In this document: in pieces, positions 54,290 through 64,000 of the stretch | Layout of the letters: every line of letters begins with the position of its first letter | How positions within the stretch are numbered: position 1 is the stretch's first letter | Assembly (NCBI GenBank): GCA_030533445.1 | Contig: CM060068.1 | Coordinates: 18,009,479 to 18,073,478 of the forward strand | Source of the DNA: Cyprinodon diabolis | Lineage: Eukaryota; Chordata; Actinopteri; Cyprinodontiformes; Cyprinodontidae | Direction: 5' to 3' | DNA length: 64,000 nt | Notes under the pieces: model-generated | Database searches by the model: none | The model's input: only the letters and a program-made list of their open reading frames with translations | What the model was told of the DNA's origin: nothing | Made by a program: the position numbers and the translations under genes

Positions 54290-56628
54290 TAGTTAATTCA
54301 GACAGGCTCACAATTGGTTTAAATATTCACATTTGATGCTAAATGAAATTGATAAATGTTGATTGATACTCTAAATTCTTGATTATAATCTTTAAAGGAT
54401 GGTAGCCATTAATTGAATAATGTAAAATATGTCTTTGTCATGGATTAATTTTGATTAGGAATAATTAAGGATTAAGGACACATTTTTTATTTCAAATTTC
54501 AATTATATTTATTATTAATATTCATTATCAATTAAGTATAACAGTTCAACAACCATTATATTTTTTTCTAATCAATATTGAAAGAGAACTCACGTACATT
54601 GGATTGATTTATCTTTGTATGCTGAGTGAAATCAGTGATACTTCAACTCAAAAGTGATAAATGGTTATCTGTATCTCAGGTTAAATCTTTTGATGTAATG
54701 CTCTGATTCTTCACTGATAGACAAATGGATTTTCAGGGCACCTCCGTAGCCCACCTGACTGTTTTGATCATGGTAGCAACAGCTTCTCCTGTAGTTCACA
54801 CTGAGTTTGTTAACCACATGTTTCGAGACAGACCAGATTCTATCTTCATACCTGCTGACAGCCAAAATGTTACAGTACTGCATCCTTACTGAGAGAAACG
54901 TCTGTAAGCAATCCCATTATTATTGCAGGAAACTAAATATTGAACTATTGCCCTGAACTGTGGATGACTTTATCTTCTAATATGTTACATATTTGCTGTT
55001 TTCAAATGGTGTTGAGTTATTAATAAGATTACTGTGATTTGTATTAGTCTTTACTATATCAAAAGGACCACTGCACTTAACTTTTTTTCTTAAAAACCTT
55101 TAGAACTACTCAGCTGGGGCTGGAGGAGTTGTCAAAAGCACTGCAGTCATCAGTCTGCCTTTCATGGAAGAGCAGTTCGGTGGAAATCACAAACTAAAAA
55201 GACAAATGACAGCCCACTTGGTGTTTGGCAAAATGCATTTGAAGGACTCAGTGTCTGAAGAAAACGATTTTCTTATCTGACATGTTCAGAACTGAACTTG
55301 TAGGCCAAATCTTAATGCTGTATGAAAAAATATATTTAAAAAGCTAGATTATGCAAGAAAGTTTTAGATTATTTGGTTGTTTATTAAGTGCATAGATAAT
55401 ATATATATATCCGATCCAGATACTGTAGGAGAAATGGTTAATCTTAAACTAAGTAGATAATAAATATTTTTAACTTTAACCTTGGCTTAAATTATCTTTT
55501 ATAAGTGGAGCAAACTCAATTCAGTCCAAACACATTGCAATTTAAATGTAATGTACTGTTTCTAAACCAATTCTTGAACTAATTAAAGAAAATGTGTTAT
55601 CCTTTTTAAAAGTGACCTTAACTATCACTGAAAACAAGTTAGGTCAGAAGATATAAAAAGCAAGTGTTTTCATCAACCAGATGTAAAGGGTGTGACGGTA
55701 TTTTCTATAGCCTCTATGATATTTCACAAACACATTGGTATAAGCTGTCTCCACCTTTTCGCTATGGGTTTTTTGTGCAATCTAGGTCACTGACTAGGGT
55801 GTTGATCCATGAATTCAGGAGGAAAACATTTTTGCCTAGAAGAGATCAGCCTGTTGATACATTATTTTAAATCCTGCTTGCATTGTTTTTGATGTCTCTA
55901 TTTTCTTTTTCCTTTCTTAAAACAAGGCTTTTGCACTGGTATTATTTCAACTGCGTGTAGGATCAGTTCGTTTTACAAAAGACAGTAATTCTAAAAAAAA
56001 AAACTAGATTCTCATTTAACTGGAACATTTTTATATAGTTTTTTTTACTATTCCAATAAAAAGTGAAACTGATTAATTGTTTTGATTCATTACACACAGT
56101 GATACATTTCAAGCATATTTCTTTTGATTTTAAGGTTACTGCTTACACCTTGTAAAAAAAAAACAAAATGTTGTGTTTTAGAAAACTACAATACTATAAG
56201 ACGCAGCATAAATTTCTGCAAAAATTAGCATTACTGTAATGTTACAGAAAAACTATTACACACGTGTATGTATTTCCTAAATACCAGCAAGCTACCAATG
56301 ATGTCCATGTACTGCATAGTAAAGACACTTGGCTTTTTCTTCAGAAGGAAAGGCAAATTTGGGACATATCTCTAACAACCATTTCACAACTACATAATGT
56401 TAAGAGTTTTGTCTCACATCATCAAACTTTGGTGCACCCTGTCCAATTTGTGTCAGTTGTAAAAGTCAAAACTGCACCCTTGCTTCATGTTATTACCTGC
56501 AGTTATCTGGTAAAAACTGCAAGTACTGCAAGCTGACTAGATTATAATATGTTGCCTTTTGAGGACAGAAAATACAATGCTTGACTTGCCAACAAACAAC
56601 CAACAAGTGGACTACACCCCTTTTGACT
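54290..56628. other. AT-rich non-coding stretch
   Basis: Only chance frames; no element ends recognised. Confidence 0.55.
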
Positions 56629-56629
56629 C

Positions 56630-57005
56630 ATTCAATTCAATTCAGTTTATTTATATAGCGCCAATTCACAACACATGTCATCTCAAGGCACTTTACAGTT
56701 CACCAGATCATACAGCAAATTGATTCAAAGTTTTCTATCTAAGGAAAACCAGATGATTGCATCGACCCATTGACTCGGATGCAGTCCCTCACACTAAGCA
56801 TGCTTGTAACGACAGTGGAGAGGAAAAATTCCCTTTTAACAGGAAGAAAATTCCAGCAGAACCAGGCTCAGTGTGAGCGGCCATCTGCCGAGGCCGACTG
56901 GGGTTCAAGGAGACAGAAGCAGAGATACAAAAAGCAACTGTAAAAGATGGCCCCGTCCAGGAAACACACAGCCAGGCAGACGAGCTCTGAGCCAGCTCCC
57001 ATGTC
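56630..57005 (-). mobile_element. LINE 3' end, minus strand (same family as 21.7-22.8 kb)
   Basis: Starts with the (ATTCA)n tail, then TTTATTTATATAGCGCCAAT and GTCATCTCAAGGCACTTTAC, the reverse complement of the terminal part at 22.74-22.80 kb. It continues through AGCAGAACCAGGCTCAGTGT to GGCCCCGTCCAGGAAACACA. It is 5' truncated in the UTR, so it carries no coding part. Confidence 0.85.
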
Positions 57006-57989
57006 AGAGGAGGAAGATGACTAAATGACTAATCTTAGAAATAAAATACCGGTAGTCTGAAGATCTCTACAAACTGGACCTTCCCCATCCTATCTAATGA
57101 ATGTTTTTGAGTGCTTAAGAATGAGGTACTTTCAGGACAGGCTTTACAGATATTTAATGAATGATATTCATAAGGATTAGATTACTATGGGTTCTAATGG
57201 CCTTAGAACTCTGATTTTAACTTATAGTGAAACGTAGGGTTAAAATTTTTAATTTGTTCAGAGTTCAACAATAGAGATGTTAAAAAATATATCTCAGGTG
57301 CCCCCCTAGATGGTTTACATGTCACAGCACCAGGTCACTGTTGTACAGTAGTTGGTGCTATGTAGAGATCAGAGTGCAGAAATAATGTACTTAAGTAAAA
57401 GTAAAGTTATTTTGATAAACCTGTATTGTACTTAAAGTACATATTACATCGCTCCAGTGCTGTAGTTCCAGCCACATATATTATTTGGAAAAATGCTGCC
57501 ACTTGAAGGCGTGCAGGGAGTAACCCCAAAAGTACAAGTGGGTTGAGGTGCGTTCTAGGTTGTTATTGAGAGTGGTACAGCAACACAAACATGGCAAAGC
57601 AATATTAGTTTTGCAACTGAGCGGTTAGATCTCTTTTCACCTTCTTCATCAGAGACAGATGAAATAAGAGGAAACAGTGAACATTTCTGTGGAGCAGGCC
57701 AGCAGCCCAGAGCTGTACAGTTTAAGCTGCTAGCTCAGAGATCTTGTGAGGCTGCTCCCTATTTGACCCAGATTCAGTATCAGAACCAAAACTCACCAGG
57801 GAGGTGTCCAAGAGGCATCCTAACAAACATCAAATCATTGTATTATACTGAACAGATCATGTAGATATGTTTTTATTAATTTTAAGGCATTTATTGTTTT
57901 TATTATTAATTTTATTATTAGTTATTTTATTAACCTTAAAATTGAGAAAACCATGATTTATTTTCATTTACCATTATAAAAAAAATCTA
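57006..57989. other. Non-coding stretch
   Basis: Around 57390-57455 the phrase ACTTAAGTAAAAGTAAAG resembles hAT subterminal sequence, but no ends or duplication were found. Confidence 0.45.
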
Positions 57990-57993
57990 TTAA

Positions 57994-58487
57994 AGCTACA
58001 GTGTGTAATTTTCAGCGACATCTAACATCCAGACTGCAGACTGCAGCAACATGAACATCTCCCCCCCATCGCTTCTCCCCCCAAACAGTACGGCGAGCGT
58101 TACGGGACAAAATGTCTTCCACGACGTCTGCATCACCTACATTCTCAAGTGATGAGGTTTGTTTACATAGATAATTTTACAGAAAGTATTTCATTAGTCT
58201 GTGTGTTCAGTACCGTCTCAGTTCATCTCTCTCAACTTGCCGTAGTTACTTTCGAGCGTAATGGGCGATCTTGCAATCGCTAGTTTGTTGGCTCTGCGCT
58301 GCCGTAGCGCAAAGATGTCTGCCTCCATGGCTGCGAGACCCGCTCCTATGTAATTATAAATAACGAATTCTAAGGCAACGCAAATATTAAGGTTAAGAGG
58401 CTGAGCTCGTAGATGATGATAAATAACATAGTTATGTATAATATATTACCTTTCTGACTGTATATCCCTGTATTACACACTGTAGCT
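57994..58487. mobile_element. Miniature inverted-repeat element with TTAA duplication
   Basis: Inverted ends AGCTACAGTGTGTAAT at both sides (16 bp, exact) directly inside TTAA (57990-57993 and 58488-58491). 494 bp, GC-richer core, no transposase. TTAA targeting suggests piggyBac-like mobilisation, although the ends do not start with the usual CCY. Confidence 0.78.
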
Positions 58488-58491
58488 TTAA

Positions 58492-60435
58492 TTTATTTTC
58501 AGTCCCCAACTGAAGCATGATGCCCAGTATAGCTGTCTTCTGTTCTTCTAAATTACATTACATCCCTTGCTGAGCCATTACCAAAAGTCAGATGTAGCAG
58601 CCACCTTTTCATCCGATGAGGGCACCAAAGAGGTGGCTTTAGACACAAAGCAGGATTTCAAGAAATATGCTGCACATTGTAAAACTAATGCTCGGGGTAT
58701 GCAGAGATACCTCTATAAGACATCTATTTATACAATTTATAATAAAAAAAGGAGCAAGTAGTCTTTTAAATTTAGGTAATCTTACCAGTATAAAGTATTA
58801 TTTAAATGCAATTAAAAGTACCTCAATAAAATTTTATTTTATGTATTTCCATAAAGTAAAATTATAGAAACTGGTCTTAAACTTGTTGTGATTGAAAAAG
58901 AAACTTCAAAGAAAAATTGCAGCAAAAAAAAGAAATGAAATATGTAAAGATAATAAATCACAACAGTTTATTTATATAACATTGCTTCACAATATATGTA
59001 ATCTAAAGGCAATTTAATATTCGGCTGGTATTCACAGAACTATACCTATAGGACTGTAAGTTGTCAGATTAAAAATCATATAACTTATTATACAAATGTT
59101 GGTTAGACATGCAGTTAAAACATTTTCATATATTTTGGGACAAAGTTCAACACCCTAGGTAAGATATATGATACATTTTTATAGAAAGTAAACTAATTTA
59201 GCTTGCCACAGAAATTCATAGAAAGGTATTTATTTCTCCAATACAGAGATGCAGCCAGTAGGCGGTTAGATTAGTGAAAGGAATGAAAACAGGAAGAAAC
59301 ATCTGGTCTTGCTCTGTCCAAAAGCAGAAAACAATAACAAATAATTAAATTCCTGTTTAAGTCTTTGTGCCAAGCTAATTCTGAGAACATGTGTTTGCCC
59401 TAGCCTTTCAACTGAACCCTGCAAAGCAGGGCTTGCATCATTGTGTCAAGTATTCCTCAATTAAAGACCAGAATTTCCTGTTTCTTCTGCTTCTACCATC
59501 TTCATTCTGAGAAAGGAAAAGCAGTATTATTATTCTATCTAAATTTCATTGTAAACTGCGGGTTCTAAAACGTAAACCCAATTTAAAACAGAGTTTCTGT
59601 TTTATGTAGTGTAGTGTCAAATATTTAAACTAGAAGTTCTTCACATGGATGTGTGAATAAACTCTGGTCCTAAATGATTCAAATGTCTCAAGCTTCCTCA
59701 CATTTTCTGAACTTTTTTTCACTGATTGGCAGAGTGAAAGAACACAAACTTAACTTTTTGTAAAATAGATTTACCACAAAACCGTCTAATCCAAAAACAC
59801 TTAAAAGCTGGAATCTAGGAACTGTTGTAATAAGTATAGTACTCTGTTTTGAGAGTGTACCAGACGATTATAAATATATCAAATAACTAGAACTGGAAGT
59901 TATAGTTAATTAATAGGTCATTCAAATCAAGGGTAAAACTAAATTAATATCAGTTGAATGATTATTACTGTAATTTGCTTACTGACTAGGGTTAGGGTTA
60001 GGGTTAATCCAGCCTTAGTGATAAATCGTTCACTGTGTAAAATAAACACAAAAGACTGTGAGTTAATTTACAATGGTACTTTTATTAGCCACAATCACAC
60101 AGTATTATATCTAATCACTAAGCAGACTCTAAACACTACTGAAAATAAGTAAAAAATAAAGAAATGAAAGCGGAAGAGGGGTTTAAAAGTCCATTCAAAG
60201 CCTCAAGGATGTTAAAAATGTAAGATTCAATGCATTTAAAGCATCCTTTAAAAATAGCAGCTGATAAAATGTGAATAAACCCTTATGGAGAGATGCTTAA
60301 TGCAGTCAAAACAGTGCATTTTCATTTGGTTTTATGGTGAAAAATGAATAAGGACTCAGGAATGCATTGTTATTATAATTAGATTAGCCTTGATTTCTGC
60401 TGAGCGGAGGGATTAGATTAACCTAAAAGACAATG
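58492..60435. other. AT-rich non-coding stretch with a short telomere-like run
   Basis: Contains TAGGGTTAGGGTTAGGGTTA at 59987-60006 (about three TTAGGG units). Nothing else recognised. Confidence 0.55.
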
Positions 60436-61150
60436 CTGTACCTCTCTGAGGTAATCATCAATGTTGAATTCAGCATTACTGGGGTCAAAATGCTCCATGT
60501 CGGGCGAGTGATTCAAGTTGCCGGGTTCCTAGTCCCTGTTCTTGAATTAGCACCGGCCCTTCTGAATCATTCTCTGACAGCTTAAGCCAACTGCTATCAC
60601 GGTAGGATGGAAAATTCTGCTCTGACCTCTTACAGGGCGTTGAAAACCGTTCATGGTACAGTGGTGAACCTACTGCCCCATCATACTAACTCCTTCAACT
60701 CTGTGGTTGCGTGAGGAGGAATTCCTTTTGCACATTTTTCATCCAACATCTCCAAAGCAGGAACATTTCACTCTCTTCCTCTTCTTCTGAACCTTTATCC
60801 TTGGAACAGGGGGCTCCTTTCTACACTTTCACCTTTAGACACAGTTCTGTTCCTAAACTGTGACTTTCTCTAATAGAGCAATGCAAGCTGGCCCAACACA
60901 TCCTCAACCAACAGATCTCTTCCTGAATTTCTAGTTGGCTCAACCAGTTTCCTAATCTCACTTTCATAGGCCTCTATGCTGAGATTATTTAATGCTCTAT
61001 TGTCTTCTTTGGATATAGAGATTAATGAGCTAATACGAGCTTGGGCTTCCATCTCCATAGGAGCCTCAGATGTTCCCACTGCTATCTTATCCTGTTCCCT
61101 ATCCATTCTGTCCACTAGGGAAGGATGAAGCAGGAAACGTAGCACACAGG
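60430..61150 (-). pseudogene. Possible retroelement gag-like relic
   Basis: Minus-strand frames are broken by many stops. The best pieces are a 91-residue frame at 61145-60870 (acidic, IEAYESEIRKLVEPTRNSGR) and, at about 60502-60437, EHFDPSNAEFNIDDYLREVQ, which recalls gag N-terminal regions of fish LTR elements. No nucleic-acid-binding knuckle or LTR is found. Identity is tentative. Confidence 0.3.
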
Positions 61151-61379
61151 CTACAAACAGCTAACCCTGTTAGCACTACATGCACAAAAGCTGACACACT
61201 CCGTTAGCTTTAGTTCTGTTCACCGATACGGCAGGTGTACAATATGTGCGGACAATACGATGCACAGGTTATCCTTCAATGTGTGAGTTACACTTTATTT
61301 TAGGTTTAGATAGATTAGAATGTTGTGTTTAATTCCTAAAAGCTTCTGATTGATTATTTGGATCACTAACTTTTCAGAA

Positions 61380-61805
61380 AGTTGAATTAGCTGAATGTGA
61401 TAACCAGGACAGCCCTGGTGGAGTCCAACATGCACCAGAAACAGTTCCGACTTAATATTGGCAATGTCGACCAAACTCCTGCTCCACAAAGACTAGGTGG
61501 CCCCTAGTAATGGGCCCCCAACTACATACTCCTAAAGCACATCCCACAGGGCACAATGAGGGACACAGTGAAAGACCTTCTGCAGGTCAAATACCTTCCA
61601 CAGATTCTCAAATCTCATGTGGACCCCAATCTGCTAATCCAGGCAATGTTGAGGAGCTGCGTCAGTCATGACAGCCCAATAGCATCAAGAGCTCCCAGGT
61701 GCTCAGGGCGGGTCTCGTCCAACCCTGAAGCCTTGCCATTGTGGAGATTTTTGACCACCTCGGTGACTTCAGGCTGTGTGATGAGCAAATCCACTATGAA
61801 AGGTT
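61380..61805 (-). pseudogene. Rex3 reverse-transcriptase relic
   Basis: On the minus strand, broken frames read QPEVTEVVKNLHNGKASGLD and ETRPEHLGALDAIGLS, the RT start of Rex3, then after an internal deletion SRSLVDIANIKSELFLVHVG and LHQGCP, the block that begins the copy at 325-1298. Several stops and at least one deletion; no catalytic motif survives. Confidence 0.75.
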
Positions 61806-62170
61806 ACAAAACCTAAAAAAAAACTACAAAACTTCAAATCAAAGTGGAATAAAGTGTTCAAGAGAAATTTAACAATAAAACTGACAAGAAATGCAATGGG
61901 TATTTAAGACAGGCAGCATTTTCTATTTGTTTCAAACAACTTGTGTGCTTTTATTTTTAGAAAAGGGAAGAGGTCATGGATAAAATGTTTAGCTACATGT
62001 TGCAGCAGGAGGGCTCTAAGGGTACATCTCAGGATCTGTGCATATGAGTTTCTTGATTAGAATGATCTAGCAGGAACTGATTTTGCTCCTGTTCTTGTTA
62101 ATTCTAGGAAAAGGGGAAGTAAATACAGGGCTAATGATCAAAAGCTGTAAAACAAAGTCTATACAAAAAA

Positions 62171-62176
<6 letters not shown>

Positions 62177-62234
<58 letters not shown>

Positions 62235-62235
62235 T
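62177..62235. repeat. (TA)n microsatellite
   Basis: About 22 TA units, one GT interruption, then a short second run. Confidence 0.9.
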
Positions 62236-62239
62236 GTTT

Positions 62240-63490
62240 TTTGATAAAGGAATCATTGGCATAAAACAACGTAAGACTAACCAGAATGAAAAACAAGAAG
62301 TGCATGAAACTAAAACTGAAGTAACAAAAGAAAAAAAATTAATAGGTGACATTATGAGATCAAACCGCTGTCGATAAATCCACTACTGTCCTGACATTTT
62401 ATAGCTTAACAAATGCTTTATCCATTTCAGTATTTTTTTAGTGACTAAATGAAAAATTTATGCCTGCCTAAAACTTTTGCTTAATTTTTTCTGTAGCCCT
62501 CTTTGACAGGTCATGAAACTTGCCTTGCCTCATTGTGTAAGTCTGCTTTTGGTTGTAATGAGGAAATATATTTCCCTTCATCTCTTACAAGAGTATTTCA
62601 TTTGAATTATCTATATGCATGATTGAGATAGAAGGAACTGATTAAACTCACTCTGGAGGAAATTATAGCTTTTGGTTTAATTCAACAGCTTGTGTTCATA
62701 ATTAGTTCAGACTGTACAAAGTCTGTGTTCTTATAGGTCCTTATGAGGTTTCAAATTTATATTTTAAAAAGGAGGTACAAATTTAGAATGTATTGTAATA
62801 TGGAAATGTAATGGAAATTTTATTATAACAAGCAGTGTTGCAAAAAGTAGGTATGCAGTGTATGCAATGCATAGGGGCGCTGCACTAGAGTAGGCATCAA
62901 AACCCCCTATAGAAAAAATGTTTTTTCTATTGGCATTTTCTATATTTAACAGCATAAAAGGATTAATAACAGAGTGACGGCACTGATTATGCGCCCCTCG
63001 GATCCTTCACCTTCCCTTCTATCACTCTCCCTTCCAACATAGGTGGCGTGGACACACGCCCCTAAGAAAATGCACTCAGGTGTGTTTTTTTTATTTTTTT
63101 TTATCTTAGATTACCACTGTTAAATGAGGAAGTTATGTCCCCTAAAAAGCTGTTGCGCCTCAGGGCTTCCTCACGGTTCTTTTCCTGGGAGCAAGTTATT
63201 TACTACTCTTAACCCAAACTGGGTAAAACCATATAAAAAAGGACTATAAAACAGGAGTAAAAAAGTAACAGAGTTTATTCCAGATCAGGTCGTTACAGGA
63301 CAGGGAAAATGCTTGGAGTTTGCACAGCTGTGGGCTCAAAAATCACGTCCGCGAGCATTCGGCAAAGATTGAGCCCCGAACAAGGCCATCTTCTCCTTCT
63401 TATAGCTCATGAGTCTATGTGTTGCACCAGGTGGATGCTTAGTTGTCCGTATCAGAAACTGACACGCCATCCATGCCCAAGGATTACAGA
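62240..63490. other. Non-coding stretch
   Basis: Around 62830-62890 GTATGCAGTGTATGCAATGC and AGGGGCGCTGCACT look repeat-derived, but no element could be delimited. Confidence 0.45.
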
Positions 63491-63492
63491 TA

Positions 63493-64000
63493 CACTATAT
63501 TGCCAAAAGTATTTGCTCACCCATCCAAATTATTGGAATCAGGTGTTCCAATCACTTCCATGGCCACAGGTGTATAAATTCAAGCACCTAGGCATGCAGA
63601 CTGTTTTTACAAACATTTGTGAAGGAATGGGTCGCTCTCAGGAGCTCAGTGAATTCCAGCGTGGAACTGTGATAGGATGCCACCTGTGCAACAAATCCAG
63701 TCGTGAAATTTCCTCGCTCCTAAATATTCCACAGTCAACTGTCAGCTGTATTATAAGAAAATGGAAGTGTTTGGGAACGACAGCAACTCAGCCACGAAGT
63801 GGTAGGCCACGTAAACTGACGGAGCGGGGTCAGCGGATGCTGAAGCGCATAGTGCGAAGAGGTCGCCAACTTTCTGCAGAGTCAATCACTACAGACCTCC
63901 AAACTTCATGTGGCCTTCAGATTAGCTCAAGAACAGTGCGCAGAGAGCTTCATGGAATGGGTTTCCATGGTCGAGCAGCTGCATCCAAGCCATACATAAC
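63493..64000 (+). mobile_element. 5' part of a Tc1-like transposon, running off the window
   Basis: Starts CACTATATTGCCAAAAGTAT after a TA target site (63491-63492), the known terminus of a widespread fish Tc1-like family. A 134-bp leader precedes the transposase ATG. The right half lies beyond the window. Confidence 0.88.
63627..64000 (+). CDS. Tc1-like transposase, N-terminal 124 codons (partial)
   Basis: Catalyses cut-and-paste transposition at TA sites. Starts MGRSQELSEFQRGTVIGCHL. It carries the paired-like bipartite helix-turn-helix DNA-binding domain: first HTH in KSSREISSLLNIPQSTVSCI (~28-47), a GRPR-type hook in QPRSGRPRKLT (~59-69), second HTH in LQTSCGLQISSRTVRRELHG (~91-110). No stop or frameshift appears up to the window edge, unlike the other two Tc1-like copies here. 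The DDE catalytic half is outside the window, so activity cannot be judged. Confidence 0.85.
   Translation, partial: MGRSQELSEFQRGTVIGCHLCNKSSREISSLLNIPQSTVSCIIRKWKCLGTTATQPRSGRPRKLTERGQRMLKRIVRRGRQLSAESITTDLQTSCGLQISSRTVRRELHGMGFHGRAAASKPYI

Overview
This window is vertebrate DNA from a ray-finned (teleost) fish. The evidence is one large, intron-rich extracellular-matrix gene, AT-rich non-coding DNA with long microsatellites, and a mix of mobile elements typical of teleosts: Rex3 and L2/CR1-type LINEs, Tc1-like, hAT, TTA- and TTAA-flanked miniature elements, Gypsy-type LTR elements and a tRNA-derived SINE. I cannot name the species. There is no sign of bacterial operons, CRISPR arrays or plasmid functions.

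The only host protein-coding gene I can support is on the minus strand, 47605 down to 26108. It is a teleost orthologue of MXRA5 (matrix-remodelling-associated protein 5, adlican). I rebuilt it from splice sites: 11 coding exons with GT/AG boundaries and compatible phases, giving an 8,121-nt CDS and a 2,706-residue secreted protein. Its order is signal peptide, cysteine-rich LRR cap, LRRs, C-terminal LRR cap, two Ig domains, a long Ser/Thr-rich linker, then nine more Ig domains broken by three low-complexity linkers. One Ig domain that I recall in human MXRA5 is absent and a linker stands in its place.

The rest is mobile and repeat DNA. Left arm (1-26 kb): a foldback element (1-268); a 5'-truncated Rex3 with an open reverse-transcriptase C-terminus (325-1298); a complete non-autonomous LTR element (4075-9650, minus) with 5-bp target duplication, carrying a nested hAT element (7398-8673) with 8-bp duplication; LINE relics; a GATA/GACA array; other simple repeats; and a second LINE 3' end (21.7-22.8 kb). 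Gene introns: a SINE in intron 2 and a three-level nest in intron 5 (Tc1-like element split by a hAT element, itself split by a solo LTR). Right arm (48-64 kb): a decayed Tc1-like copy, a TTA-flanked miniature element, a solo LTR, a TTAA-flanked miniature element, a gag-like relic, a Rex3 relic, and the open 5' part of a Tc1-like transposase running off the window end.

The most informative items are the spliced mxra5 model with its lineage-specific linkers, the gag-only tandem-repeat LTR element, and the nested insertions whose junctions give a relative order of events. I see no wholly new biological system.
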